Assembly: GCF_030817535.1 (NCBI RefSeq)
Contig: NZ_JAUSZL010000002.1
Span: forward strand, 8,432,001 to 8,496,000
DNA from: Streptomyces sp. V3I8
GTDB lineage: Bacteria > Actinomycetota > Actinomycetes > Streptomycetales > Streptomycetaceae
Direction: 5' to 3'
DNA length: 64,000 nucleotides
Each line of letters begins with the position of its first letter. Within the stretch, counting starts at the first letter, position 1. The position numbers and the translations under genes were made by a program. Shown here piece after piece: positions 30,139 through 38,517 of the stretch. Below the pieces are notes generated by a model that was not told the DNA's origin, made no database searches, and saw only the letters and a list, made by a program, of their open reading frames with translations.

Positions 30139-31566
30139 TCAGCTGCCGGGAACGGTGTCCTGGAACGTGGTGCCCGCGCTGCGGTACGCGTTGAGCTTGG
30201 CCGTGACCTGCGCCGGCGTGAGGACCTGGTCCTTCACGTGCAGGACGTAGTCGACCTGCTGGTCGTACGCCCGCGCGGTGGTGCTGGTCTGGCCCGCGAG
30301 GTCGATCAGCCACTGGTTGAAGTTGATCGACATCGGCCGCTCCGGCAGGTACGCGGAACCATGGGTGCCGAAGAGCTGCCCGTCGATGTAGTACTTGATG
30401 GTGCTGTTGTCGATGGTCAGCACCAGGTCGTGCCAGCCGCTGTAGCTCTGCCGCGCCTCGGTGTGCTCGTTGACCGCCACCCACGGGTCGGCCTGGTAGG
30501 TCTCCCAGGACGTGGTGTAGAGGATGTTGGCCGGCTCGCCCCAGCCGCCGTTGGGCAGGTACTCGAAGTCGTACTCGGCGTAGTCGTCGGCCAGCGGTGC
30601 CTTGAGGTCGTTGATGGTGAAGAACGTCTGGACGAGACGGTCGCCGTCCGGACCGTACCTGGGCGCGTCGTTGAACCTGACCCGCGCCGCGTAGGTGCCG
30701 TTCTTGAACTTCGTCGCCTTGGTGAGGATCTCGGTCTGCCTGGTGCTCGCCGCGGTGCCGGCGGTGGAGGTCTCCAGGTTCATGACGGAGTTGCCGCCCG
30801 TGGTGGCGAAGGTGACCTTCTCGGGTGCCCAGGTGGCGCCGGGTACGCCGGGCCCGCCGGAGTTGGAGCGCACGTTCCAGCCGTTCGCCGAGATCCTCGG
30901 GTCCGTGTGGCCGCTGTAGTTGAAGTCGTCGAACAGGGTGGGAGCGCCGGCCGGGGGATCGGTCGGCGGGTCGGTGGGCGGGTCCGTCGGCCCGTTGCCC
31001 CCGGGAGCCCGGCCCCACACGGTCGTGCCGGCCAGCTGCGCGGTGACCTTGGACCAGTCGCCGTACGACGTCTGGGAGGCGCCGAAGGAGTAGTCGTCGC
31101 TCTGGTTCAGCGACGCCCAGTTCGACTGGTGGAAGCGCAGTTGCAGATCGCCGGTGTCGGCGCCCGGGGCGAGCGAGCCGGCGCCGGAGGTGAAGCCGAT
31201 CTCCAGGTAGCGGTCGGCCGTGGCGGTGGGGGCGGAGAGGGTGCCGAAGGTGCCCGTGACGTTGGCGCAGCCCTTGACGGCCCAGGAGCAGGCGAAGCGG
31301 TAGCTCGCGCCCGCCGAGTCGGCCTTGAAGTAGTAGCGGATCTTGACGCCGCTGAGCTGCACGCTCGCGGTGCCGGTGTTCTTCACCTTGAACCAGGGTT
31401 CGGCCTGGTCGGCGCCTGCGCCGGGGGCGCTCGTACGGTACTGGACGCTGAGTCCGTCGGCGGCCGCGTTCGCGGTGGCGGGGAGCGCGGTGAGCGCGGC
31501 GGCGCCCATGGCCACCGCGACGGCGGTGTGGACGGTGGCGCGCAGCCGGTTCTTGGCGAGCCTCAT
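30139..31566 (-). CDS. Secreted CBM3-GH16 beta-glucanase-like enzyme
   Basis: A 475-residue secreted protein. A signal peptide ends near ATANA. Residues about 37-188 form a family 3 carbohydrate-binding module (LSVQYRTSAPGAGADQAEPW, CANVTGTFGTL, LEIGFTSGAGSLAPGADTG). A TDPPTDPPTDPP linker follows, then a GH16 jelly roll (about 205-475) with the catalytic motif EYDFE (about residues 331-335; nucleophile and acid/base Glu), the form without the beta-bulge seen in lichenases. CBM3 binds crystalline cellulose or chitin. It lies 65 bases behind the hexosaminidase gene on the same strand and is probably the last gene of that operon. GGAAGGAA precedes the ATG. Confidence 0.88.
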   Translation of the reverse strand: MRLAKNRLRATVHTAVAVAMGAAALTALPATANAAADGLSVQYRTSAPGAGADQAEPWFKVKNTGTASVQLSGVKIRYYFKADSAGASYRFACSWAVKGCANVTGTFGTLSAPTATADRYLEIGFTSGAGSLAPGADTGDLQLRFHQSNWASLNQSDDYSFGASQTSYGDWSKVTAQLAGTTVWGRAPGGNGPTDPPTDPPTDPPAGAPTLFDDFNYSGHTDPRISANGWNVRSNSGGPGVPGATWAPEKVTFATTGGNSVMNLETSTAGTAASTRQTEILTKATKFKNGTYAARVRFNDAPRYGPDGDRLVQTFFTINDLKAPLADDYAEYDFEYLPNGGWGEPANILYTTSWETYQADPWVAVNEHTEARQSYSGWHDLVLTIDNSTIKYYIDGQLFGTHGSAYLPERPMSINFNQWLIDLAGQTSTTARAYDQQVDYVLHVKDQVLTPAQVTAKLNAYRSAGTTFQDTVPGS

Positions 31567-31631
31567 GGTGTTCCTTCCAGAAAGGTGGGGTGGTTCCCGG
31601 AATCGGACAGGTGGGGGGAGGGGAGAAGGGG

Positions 31632-33164
31632 TCAGGGGTGGCGGTGGACGCCGAGCGCGTCGAGCCGGGCCGTGTGCCCGTCGAGGCGGGACCGGAAGTC
31701 GGCCCAGTCGCCCGCGCCGCTCCAGCCGCGGTCGGCGAGGGCGCAGAGCCGCGGATACGTGAGGTACTCGATGTGGGCGGGCGTCGTGACGAACTCGGTC
31801 CACAGCTGGGCCTGGGTGCCCAGCACCCGCCCGGCCGCCTCGTCGTCCGCCTCCCCGGGTACGGGATCGTGGGCGTGGACGGCACGCAGTCCGACGACGG
31901 CCCCGGGCTGGGCGGGCGGCTCGTGCGGGGCGTCGGACTGGGCGTAGTCGAGGTAGGTGGCCCGGTGGTGGGCGTTGACCACGGAGTGTCCGCGGCGGGC
32001 CGCCGTCAGGGTGTGGGCCGGGTCGCGCCAGGTCATCACCGTGAAGTCGCGGGGCAGTTCGGTGCCGGTCTCGGCCCAGCCGACCGGCCGGCGGCCGTGC
32101 CGGACGAGGTGCTCACCGACCTTCTCCAGGAACCAGCCGTGCAGCGCCTCGGGGCCCGGCAGGCCCTCCGCCGCCGCCCGGCCCCGGGCGGCGGCGCTGC
32201 GCGTCCACTCGGTGGTGGGGCACTCCTCGCCGCCGACGTGGACGTACGGTGACGGGAAGACGTCCATGACCTCGTCGAGGACGGTGCGGCAGAAGTCGAG
32301 TGCCTCGTCGTGGACGCCGAGCACGGTGTCGCACACGCCCCACCGCGTCCAGACGTCCAGGGTGCGCTCCGGGTGGTTGCCCAGGTGCGGGTAGGCGGCT
32401 AGGGCGGCGCGTACGTGTCCGGGCATCTCGATCTCCGGCATGACGGTGACGCCGCGCATGGCGGCGTACCGGACCAGGCCGGTCAGTTCGGCCCGTGTGT
32501 ACGCCCCGCCGTGCGGGACGCCGTCGTACGTGCCGCTGCCGTCCGGGCCCTTCTGGGACTCGGCGCGGTGGCCGCCGACCTCGGTGAGCCGGGGGAGGGC
32601 GGCGACCGGCATGCGCCAGCCCTGGTCGTCCGTGAGGTGCAGGTGGAACACGCTGATCTTGTGCAGGGCGAGCAGGTCGACGTACCGGCGCAGGTAGGGG
32701 ACGGGCTGGAAGTGGCGGGCCACGTCCAGCATCGCGCCGCGCCAGGGGTGCCGAGGCACGTCGGTGATGTCGGCGCACGGCAGCAGCCACCGTGTGTCGC
32801 GCTGGGAAACCGCCGACAGGGCCTGGGGCGGCAGGAGTTGGCGGACCGTCTGGATGCCGCGGAGGAGGCCGGTGGGGTGCGCGGCGCGCAGCAGCACGGC
32901 GTGCGGGGCGACGGTGAGTGCGTACCCCTCCTCGCCCAGGCCGCCGGCTCCGGTGTCGAGCGCGAGGGTGAACCGCCCGTCGGGAGAGGGTGGCAGGGGC
33001 AGACCGGTGGCGGGGGCCAGCAGGGTGCGCAGCAGTTCCGCGGCCGGTTCGGTGCCCTCCCCGACGCGCAGTGCGGTGTCGGCGTCGAGCGTGAAGTGTC
33101 CCGGCCGGACGCGGGCCTCGGTGGGGCGGGGGACGAGGGTGAGTACGGATGCCTGTGCGGGCAC
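31632..33164 (-). CDS. Beta-N-acetylhexosaminidase, GH20
   Basis: A 510-residue GH20 enzyme without a signal peptide, so it acts inside the cell. The N-terminal GH20b domain covers about residues 5-130. The TIM barrel starts RGAMLDVARHFQPVPYLRRY and contains HLHLTDDQGWR, PEIEMPGH and the catalytic region VHVGGEECPTTEW (about residues 305-318), with Glu where many family members have the Asp-Glu pair; substrate-assisted catalysis uses this acidic pair. It would split imported chito-oligosaccharides into GlcNAc. GGAGGC lies before the GTG. It is 65 bases behind the permease gene, an arrangement like the hexosaminidase next to dasABC. Confidence 0.92.
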   Translation of the reverse strand: MPAQASVLTLVPRPTEARVRPGHFTLDADTALRVGEGTEPAAELLRTLLAPATGLPLPPSPDGRFTLALDTGAGGLGEEGYALTVAPHAVLLRAAHPTGLLRGIQTVRQLLPPQALSAVSQRDTRWLLPCADITDVPRHPWRGAMLDVARHFQPVPYLRRYVDLLALHKISVFHLHLTDDQGWRMPVAALPRLTEVGGHRAESQKGPDGSGTYDGVPHGGAYTRAELTGLVRYAAMRGVTVMPEIEMPGHVRAALAAYPHLGNHPERTLDVWTRWGVCDTVLGVHDEALDFCRTVLDEVMDVFPSPYVHVGGEECPTTEWTRSAAARGRAAAEGLPGPEALHGWFLEKVGEHLVRHGRRPVGWAETGTELPRDFTVMTWRDPAHTLTAARRGHSVVNAHHRATYLDYAQSDAPHEPPAQPGAVVGLRAVHAHDPVPGEADDEAAGRVLGTQAQLWTEFVTTPAHIEYLTYPRLCALADRGWSGAGDWADFRSRLDGHTARLDALGVHRHP

Positions 33165-33229
33165 GGATCGCCTCCGGAACTGCGGTCGCGGGGGAGTGCG
33201 TGGGGGGAGCGCGGACGGTGTGCGAGGAG

Positions 33230-34069
33230 TCAGCCCTTGACCGCGCCGGCGGCGAAGCCCGAGGTGACGTGGCGCTGGAGCAGCAGGAACACCACGAGCG
33301 CCGGGGCGGCGAAGAGGGTGGAGGCGGCCATGGTGGCGCCCCAGTCGGTGCCGAAGACGTTCTGGAAGGAGGACAGCCACACGGGCAGCGTGCGGTTGTC
33401 CTGCTGCTTGATGATGAGGAAGTTGGCGTAGGCGAACTCGTTCCAGGCGGTGATGTAGCCGAACAGCGAGGTGGCCATCAGGCCCGGCGCCAGCAGCGGG
33501 AACGCGATGTGCCGGAACGCGCCGAGCCGGGTGCAGCCGTCGACCTGGGCGGACTCCTCCAGCTCAGGGGGGATCGTGCCGATGAAGCCGCGCAGGACGA
33601 TGACGGTGAAGGGGAGCGTCATCATGAAGTAGACGAGGGTCAGGGTCGGCAGCCGGTCGAGCATGCCGGTGTCCCGGGAGATGATGTAGACCGGGATGAT
33701 CAGTGACTCCCAGGGCGCCATCTGGGCGATGAAGACCATGAGCATGAACTGCCGGCGTCCCCGCCACCTCATCCGGGCCACCGCGTAGGCGGCGCCGAGC
33801 GCGATGATGAGGGAGAGCAGGACCGCGCTCAGGGTGACCAGGACGCTGTTGCGCCAGAACAGGCCGAAGCCGTCGGCGCCGACCGCGGTGCGGAAGTGGT
33901 CGAGCGTCCAGGATTCCGGGAGGAACCGCGGACTGTCGGACTGGATGTCCCGGGTCGGGGTGAACGCGGTGGCGACCATCCAGTAGACCGGGAACAGGCA
34001 GAGCACGACCGTGACGACGGCGGCGGCGTTCAGGGGGATGCGGCGGACACGGGGCCGGGTGGTGCTCAT
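33230..34069 (-). CDS. Sugar ABC transporter permease (MalG/DasC type)
   Basis: A 279-residue permease with six membrane helices. The coupling (EAA) loop reads IPPELEESAQVDGCTRLGAFRHIAFPLLAPG, with the conserved Glu, Ala and Gly. It overlaps the upstream permease by four bases (ATGA), as is usual for the two halves of a CUT1 importer. It is followed by the hexosaminidase and GH16 genes. No ATPase gene is present in the operon; Streptomyces CUT1 importers of this kind commonly share the MsiK ATPase, which would be encoded elsewhere. Confidence 0.9.
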   Translation of the reverse strand: MSTTRPRVRRIPLNAAAVVTVVLCLFPVYWMVATAFTPTRDIQSDSPRFLPESWTLDHFRTAVGADGFGLFWRNSVLVTLSAVLLSLIIALGAAYAVARMRWRGRRQFMLMVFIAQMAPWESLIIPVYIISRDTGMLDRLPTLTLVYFMMTLPFTVIVLRGFIGTIPPELEESAQVDGCTRLGAFRHIAFPLLAPGLMATSLFGYITAWNEFAYANFLIIKQQDNRTLPVWLSSFQNVFGTDWGATMAASTLFAAPALVVFLLLQRHVTSGFAAGAVKG

Positions 34070-35064
34070 GCGAGCTCGTCCTCCTGGCGGAACATCTGGC
34101 GGAAGTAGAGGACGAGCACGCCCGACATCAGCACGACGGTGACCATGGAGGCCGCCGAGCCGAGGTCGTAGCGCTGGCTCGACAGGGCGGTCTGCACCGC
34201 GTACACGGGCAGGATCGTGGTCGCGTCGCCCGGCCCGCCGTTGGTCATCACCCAGATCTGGACGAACGCCTTGAACGTCCAGATCACTTCGAGCGAGAAC
34301 ACCAGCAGGAAGATCGGCCGTACGACCGGGAAGGTGATGGAGCGGAAGATCCGCGGGCCCGACGCCCCGTCCAGCCGCGCCGACTCGTACAGCTCGACGG
34401 GCACGGTGGTGAGGGCCGAGTAGAGGGTGATCGCCGCGAACGGCACGGACTGCCACACGATCAGGGCGACGAGGATGGCGAAGGCGGCCGGCCCGTGCGC
34501 GAACCAGGCGTAGCGCTCGAAGGAGGCGAACCCCAGGTCGGTCAGGACCGCGTTGACGATGCCGAACTCCGAGTGGAACAGCCACTGGAAGACGGTGGTC
34601 GCCGCGATGACGGGCATCGCCCAGGTGAGCACGAGCGCACTGAGGACCGCGGTCCGGCCGAACCGGCCCAGCCGCTCGATCATCAGCGCGACCAGGGTGG
34701 ACAGCACCATGACGAGGGCGACGTTGACCGCCATGAACAGGAAGGTGCGGCGCACCACCTCCCAGAAGCGGCCGTCGCCCAGCAGTGTGCGGTAGTTGTC
34801 GAGCCCGACGAACCGCGCGTCGCCCAGGATGAGCTGGCGCAGCCCGAAGTCCTGCAGCGAGATGACGACCGCGCGGGCGAGGGGGTACACCAGCAGGTAG
34901 AGCGTGCCGAGGACGGCGGGGGCGATCAGGACGTACGGCCAGATCCCGCGGCCGCCGCCGTCCCCCGACGGGCGCGGCGGTCCTGAGCCGGTCGTGCGCC
35001 GCAGCCGCCGGCTGTTCGGTGCGGGGTGGGGACGGGGCGCGGTCTGCTCCCGGACGGCCGTCAC
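34066..35064 (-). CDS. Sugar ABC transporter permease (MalF/DasB type)
   Basis: A 332-residue permease: a polar, Pro/Arg-rich N-terminus of about 40 residues, then six membrane helices. The EAA loop is VPVELYESARLDGASGPRIFRSITFPVVRP near residue 225, and the C-terminal segment has YAVQTALSSQRYDLGSAASMVTVVLM. It is the first permease of the CUT1 importer, 89 bases behind the binding-protein gene and coupled by overlap to the second permease. The substrate is inferred from context (chito-oligosaccharide or related). Confidence 0.9.
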   Translation of the reverse strand: MTAVREQTAPRPHPAPNSRRLRRTTGSGPPRPSGDGGGRGIWPYVLIAPAVLGTLYLLVYPLARAVVISLQDFGLRQLILGDARFVGLDNYRTLLGDGRFWEVVRRTFLFMAVNVALVMVLSTLVALMIERLGRFGRTAVLSALVLTWAMPVIAATTVFQWLFHSEFGIVNAVLTDLGFASFERYAWFAHGPAAFAILVALIVWQSVPFAAITLYSALTTVPVELYESARLDGASGPRIFRSITFPVVRPIFLLVFSLEVIWTFKAFVQIWVMTNGGPGDATTILPVYAVQTALSSQRYDLGSAASMVTVVLMSGVLVLYFRQMFRQEDELA

Positions 35065-35153
35065 GGCACTCCTCCTGCGCTGTGGGGACGGTGGACGGGT
35101 TGCGATGGGTCATGTCGCGGCGGGTCGTGTCGCGGTGGTCGTGCCGGCCGGGG

Positions 35154-36410
35154 TCAGGAGCCGGTGTTCATCGCCGCGGTGATGGCCTCGGACGCCGTGC
35201 GGGCCGCCTTCCGCGCGTCGGCGCCGGTGAGGACGGCGGTCAGGTAGTCCTTGATCGGGTTCTTGGCCTCGACGGCGGCCCAGCCCGGTGTGTTGGGCGT
35301 GGCGTGGCCCTCGGCGGCGCCGACCGCCATGGCCGAGGCGCCCGGGTCGGAGGCGACCGCGCCGGCCAGGGTGGTCTTGTTCGGTACGTAGCTCATGGCG
35401 ACCGCGAGCTTCTTCTGCCAGGCGTCGCCGGTGAGCTCCCTGACGAAGGCGTAGGCCGCGTCCTGCTTGGCGGAGGCGGTGGGGATCACCAGGTCGGAGC
35501 CGCCGGTGAAGACCGCGCCGGGTGTGTCGGCGGTCTTGCCCGGGATCGGGAAGAACCCCAGCTTGCCCTTGAGCGCGGGATTGTTCTCGATGACGGTGTT
35601 GGCACCGCCGGGGGAGGAGATGACCTGCGCGACCTTCCCCTTGGCCATGACGTCCGCCTGCGGGGGGCCGGCCTCGTCGGAGTCCTTGGGGCCCCTGCCG
35701 AGGGCCTGGAGCTCCTTGTAGAACTCCATGCCGCGCAGCGCCTCGGGGGTGTCCAACGCGCCCTTCCAGGTGCCGCCGGACTCGGTGGCCAGGTCGCCGC
35801 CCTCGTCCCAGACGAAGCCCGCGAGGGTGTACCAGTTCTGGCCGGGCAGGTAGATGCCCTGCGTACCACCGGTGTCGAGCTTCTTCGTCGCGGCGATCCA
35901 CTGGTCGCGGGTCTTGATGCGGTCCGCGTCCACGCCCGCCTTCTCGAAGAGGTCGGTGCGGTAGACCACGACACGGTTGGCGGCGTAGTACGGGATGCCG
36001 TACTGCCTGCCCTCGTACGCGCCCGGCTCGGCGAGCCCCTTGAGCCAGTCCTTGCCGCCGAGTTCGCCGACCTTGTCGCTGAGGTCGAGCAGCCCCCCGC
36101 TCTGCGCGAACCGGGCGACCTGGGTGTTGCCGGTCTCGATGACGTCCGGTGCGTTGCTGCTGGCGAGGGCCGCGGTGACCTTCTCACCGATGCCGTCCCA
36201 CTCCTGGACCTGCACCTTGACGTCGATGTCGGGGTGCGCGGTCTCGAAGCCCTTGACGAAGTCCTTCCGGAACGCGTCCGAGACGCTGTCGCGCATCAGC
36301 CACACGTCGATGGTGGTGCTCCCGTCGGACGCGTCGGAGGAGTCGCCGCAGGCACTCAGCCCCGCGGTCATCACGAGCACGGACACACCGGCAAACAAGC
36401 GGAGCTTCAC
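35154..36410 (-). CDS. Sugar-binding lipoprotein of a CUT1 importer (DasA/NgcE-like)
   Basis: A 418-residue lipoprotein: signal MKLRLFAGVSVLVMTAGLSAC with lipobox LSAC, then a maltose-binding-protein-like fold (VWLMRDSVSDAFRKDFVKGF, PDVIETGNTQVARFAQSGG, YGIPYYAANRVVVYRTDLF, VFTGGSDLVIPTASAKQDAA). It presents the sugar to the two permeases. It is the first gene of the operon importer-hexosaminidase-GH16, which resembles the dasABC locus used for chitobiose uptake, but it may be a paralogue with a different oligosaccharide. The start is the GTG at 36410 with AGGTG upstream. DasR-like palindromes lie in the promoter region. Confidence 0.88.
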   Translation of the reverse strand: MKLRLFAGVSVLVMTAGLSACGDSSDASDGSTTIDVWLMRDSVSDAFRKDFVKGFETAHPDIDVKVQVQEWDGIGEKVTAALASSNAPDVIETGNTQVARFAQSGGLLDLSDKVGELGGKDWLKGLAEPGAYEGRQYGIPYYAANRVVVYRTDLFEKAGVDADRIKTRDQWIAATKKLDTGGTQGIYLPGQNWYTLAGFVWDEGGDLATESGGTWKGALDTPEALRGMEFYKELQALGRGPKDSDEAGPPQADVMAKGKVAQVISSPGGANTVIENNPALKGKLGFFPIPGKTADTPGAVFTGGSDLVIPTASAKQDAAYAFVRELTGDAWQKKLAVAMSYVPNKTTLAGAVASDPGASAMAVGAAEGHATPNTPGWAAVEAKNPIKDYLTAVLTGADARKAARTASEAITAAMNTGS

Positions 36411-36442
36411 GGTTCACCTCTGGAGGACATGAGCCAACCACC

Positions 36443-36465
36443 TGACCAGTGAAGCCCACTGGACA
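36443..36465. promoter_or_regulatory. Inverted repeat in the leader of the binding-protein gene
   Basis: TGACCAGTG (36443-36451) and CACTGGACA (36457-36465) form an 8-of-9 inverted repeat. The core ACTGG/CCAGT is shared with the DasR-like site at 36491, so it may be a second operator. Confidence 0.55.
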
Positions 36466-36490
36466 GCTCACCTCTCGATGCGGGGACGAA

Positions 36491-36506
36491 ACTGGCATAG
36501 ACCAAT
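36491..36506. promoter_or_regulatory. DasR-like responsive element (dre-like)
   Basis: ACTGGCATAGACCAAT agrees at 13 of 16 positions with the DasR element ASTGGTCTAGACCAST known from Streptomyces. It lies beside TTGACG (36518-36513 read leftward), a possible -35 of the importer operon. Confidence 0.65.
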
Positions 36507-36622
36507 CGGCGTCGTCAACCCCCCTGGCGGCAAAGGGTTTTGACGCCTCGATCAGCCAGGACCCGGACGGTCGCCGACAGGAAGCGGTTACACTTCGCTC
36601 CGACCAGGGGAGTGACCGCACG

Positions 36623-36642
36623 GACCAACTGGTCAACTGGTA
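36623..36642. promoter_or_regulatory. Operator-like repeats before the GntR gene
   Basis: GACCAACTGGTC (36623-36634) is a GACCA/TGGTC inverted repeat, and ACTGGT is repeated directly nine bases further on. It ends just before the ribosome binding site of the GntR gene, suggesting autoregulation. Confidence 0.55.
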
Positions 36643-36656
36643 AGGGGAGGCCGTGC

Positions 36657-37511
36657 ATGAGGGGGCGCACCATGAAGGAAGACGCACCGGGCGCGGTGCT
36701 CAAACGGGAGCGGGTCCGCGACTTCGTCCTCGACCTCGTCGAGTCGAGCCGCCCGGGTGACGCGATCCCCTCCGAGCGTTCCCTGTGCGCCCGCCTGGAG
36801 GTGTCCCGCCCGACCCTGCGCGCGGCGGTCGACGAACTCGTCGCCGCGGGACTCCTGGTACGGGAGCACGGCCGCGGCATGTTCGTGGCTCCCGAGAAGA
36901 TCACCCAGGAACTCGTCTCCGGCCAGCAGAGCATGACCGCGCCGCGGGCCTCCGGCACCTGGTCGAGCCGGCTGCTGGAGTTCACCACCTTCGCGGCCGG
37001 CGCGCGCGTGGGCCGCAAGCTGCGCATGTCACCCGCCGCCGACATCGTGTACGTGGCACGGCTGCGCCTGGTCGACGGCGCCCCGATGGCGATCGAGCAC
37101 CTGCACATCAGGGCCGATCTGGTCCCCGCCCTGTCGGCGCGGGAGCTGGAGGCCGGCGACCTGTACGAGCACCTGCGCGAACAGCACGGCGTGCAGGTGC
37201 AGGAGGCCGTCCAGGCGATCGAGCCGACCGTCGTCACCCGGGCCGAGGCCGAGCTGCTCGACGTGCCCGAGCTGTCCCCGGCACTGCTCTTCGAACGGCT
37301 CACCTCGGACACCACCGGCCGGCCCGTCGAGTACGTCCACTCGGTCTACCGGGGCGACCGCTACCGCATCGTCTCCCGGCTCACCCTGGACCCTTCGGCC
37401 ACGGCCCGGTCGGCCCCGCAGGGACACCACCCCGGCATCCCGCCGGGCGACTTCGCGCACCGCGAGACCATCGCGTCCTCCACCCGCGGGGACATCCAGC
37501 AGGCCCCGTGA
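36657..37511 (+). CDS. GntR family regulator, HutC/UTRA subfamily (DasR-like)
   Basis: A 284-residue regulator with an N-terminal GntR winged helix (ERVRDFVLDLVESSRPGDAI, PSERSLCARLEVSRPTLRAAVDELV, LLVREHGRGMFVA; about residues 15-80) and a C-terminal UTRA effector domain (VARLRLVDGAPMAIEHLHIR, LYEHLREQHGVQVQEAVQAI, PVEYVHSVYRGDRYRIVSRL). The ending VYRGDRY is typical of DasR-type proteins that sense amino-sugar phosphates. About 30 extra C-terminal residues follow. It is divergent from the importer-hexosaminidase operon with dre-like elements between them. GGGGAGG lies six bases before the ATG at 36657. It is a DasR paralogue rather than clearly DasR itself. Confidence 0.88.
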   Translation: MRGRTMKEDAPGAVLKRERVRDFVLDLVESSRPGDAIPSERSLCARLEVSRPTLRAAVDELVAAGLLVREHGRGMFVAPEKITQELVSGQQSMTAPRASGTWSSRLLEFTTFAAGARVGRKLRMSPAADIVYVARLRLVDGAPMAIEHLHIRADLVPALSARELEAGDLYEHLREQHGVQVQEAVQAIEPTVVTRAEAELLDVPELSPALLFERLTSDTTGRPVEYVHSVYRGDRYRIVSRLTLDPSATARSAPQGHHPGIPPGDFAHRETIASSTRGDIQQAP

Positions 37512-37696
37512 GCGACCGCGCGCCGTCCGTGCCGCAGCCGTGCTGTGCCAGGTCGTGACCGGGTCGTGACCGCGCTTGGGGTGCTTGTGGCACGAGAGGG
37601 GTGGGGAACCGGTGGTTCGTGCGGGTCCCGGACTATGTGGTGCGGCATGGGGGAGGCACACTGCATACAGGTAATTCCACGATCAAGAGGAACAGC

Positions 37697-38281
37697 ATGA
37701 TCACGCTCACCAAGGAAGACGGCCCCGCGGACCTCGACGGAGTGACCCATCTGTCGATCGGCGTGTCCTGGGACCCGACCGTCGGCGCCAGCGGCGGACT
37801 GATCGGCAAGCTGCGCCAGAAGACCGGCACGGACCTCGACCTGATCGCCATCGCGATGCAGGGATCGGACCCGGTGCGCCTGGCGGGGCTCGACTCCCTG
37901 GACCCGCTGGGCAACGGCTCGCTGGTGCACACCGGCGACAACCAGACCGGCAAGGGCGCCGGTGACGACGAGACGGTGACCGTCGAGTTCGCCCGCGTCC
38001 CGCAGAACATCACCTCGATCGTCTTCGTCGCCGCCGCCTACAAGAAGAGCAGCTCCTTCCAGAAGGCGCGCAACATCAGTTTCAAGGTGTACGACGCGAG
38101 CGGGGGCAGCACCCAGCAGGTCGCGGACATCTGGCCGAGCCTGCTCAGCAACGACAACGGCTGCGCCGTGGCGAAGGCGATCCGGGTCGGCGGGGCCTGG
38201 AAGCTGCAGGTGATCAACGAGACCGGCAAGATCAAGCAGGGCGACGAGCAGGCCCTGATGCGCTTCGCCGCCAGCAAGTAG
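37697..38281 (+). CDS. TerD family protein
   Basis: A 194-residue stand-alone TerD domain. Typical features: ITLTKEDGPADLDGVTHLSIGVSWDP at the start, DLDLIAIAMQ near residue 55, and the acidic calcium-binding loops GDNQTGKGAGDDETVTVEFARVPQNI. TerD proteins bind Ca2+ and are linked to tellurite and stress resistance; several copies per genome are normal in Streptomyces. AGAGGA precedes the ATG at 37697. It is monocistronic, followed by a 32-base perfect palindrome. Confidence 0.92.
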   Translation: MITLTKEDGPADLDGVTHLSIGVSWDPTVGASGGLIGKLRQKTGTDLDLIAIAMQGSDPVRLAGLDSLDPLGNGSLVHTGDNQTGKGAGDDETVTVEFARVPQNITSIVFVAAAYKKSSSFQKARNISFKVYDASGGSTQQVADIWPSLLSNDNGCAVAKAIRVGGAWKLQVINETGKIKQGDEQALMRFAASK

Positions 38282-38383
38282 GCCGTACCCGGCAAGCCGT
38301 CCCCGGCAAGCCGTGGCGAGCGGGCGGTGCCGGGCGAGCCGTACCGGGCAGGTCGTTTCCAGCGGTTCCCGCAGGGCCGTGAC

Positions 38384-38415
38384 GGGCCGGTGCCGACACG
38401 TGTCGGCACCGGCCC
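38384..38415. terminator. 32-base perfect palindrome, terminator of the TerD gene
   Basis: GGGCCGGTGCCGACAC (38384-38399) is followed directly by its full complement GTGTCGGCACCGGCCC (38400-38415). It sits about 100 bases after the terD stop codon, downstream of degenerate copies of GGCAAGCCGT. Confidence 0.7.
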
Positions 38416-38478
38416 ACCTGCGTCTTCGCGCGGTGCGGCAGCCGCGGGCCACGGCGTCGGCACCTGTGCGCAGGCTAA

Positions 38479-38498
38479 GAGTGTACGTTCGTACGCTC
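38479..38498. promoter_or_regulatory. TetR-type operator before the MFS gene
   Basis: GAGTGTACGTTCGTACGCTC is a near-perfect inverted repeat (9-2-9, one mismatch). TATAGG (38503-38508) just downstream is the likely -10, so binding here would block the promoter. The same sequence precedes the acetyltransferase gene. Confidence 0.75.
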
Positions 38499-38517
38499 TC
38501 GCTATAGGCTCTCGCGC

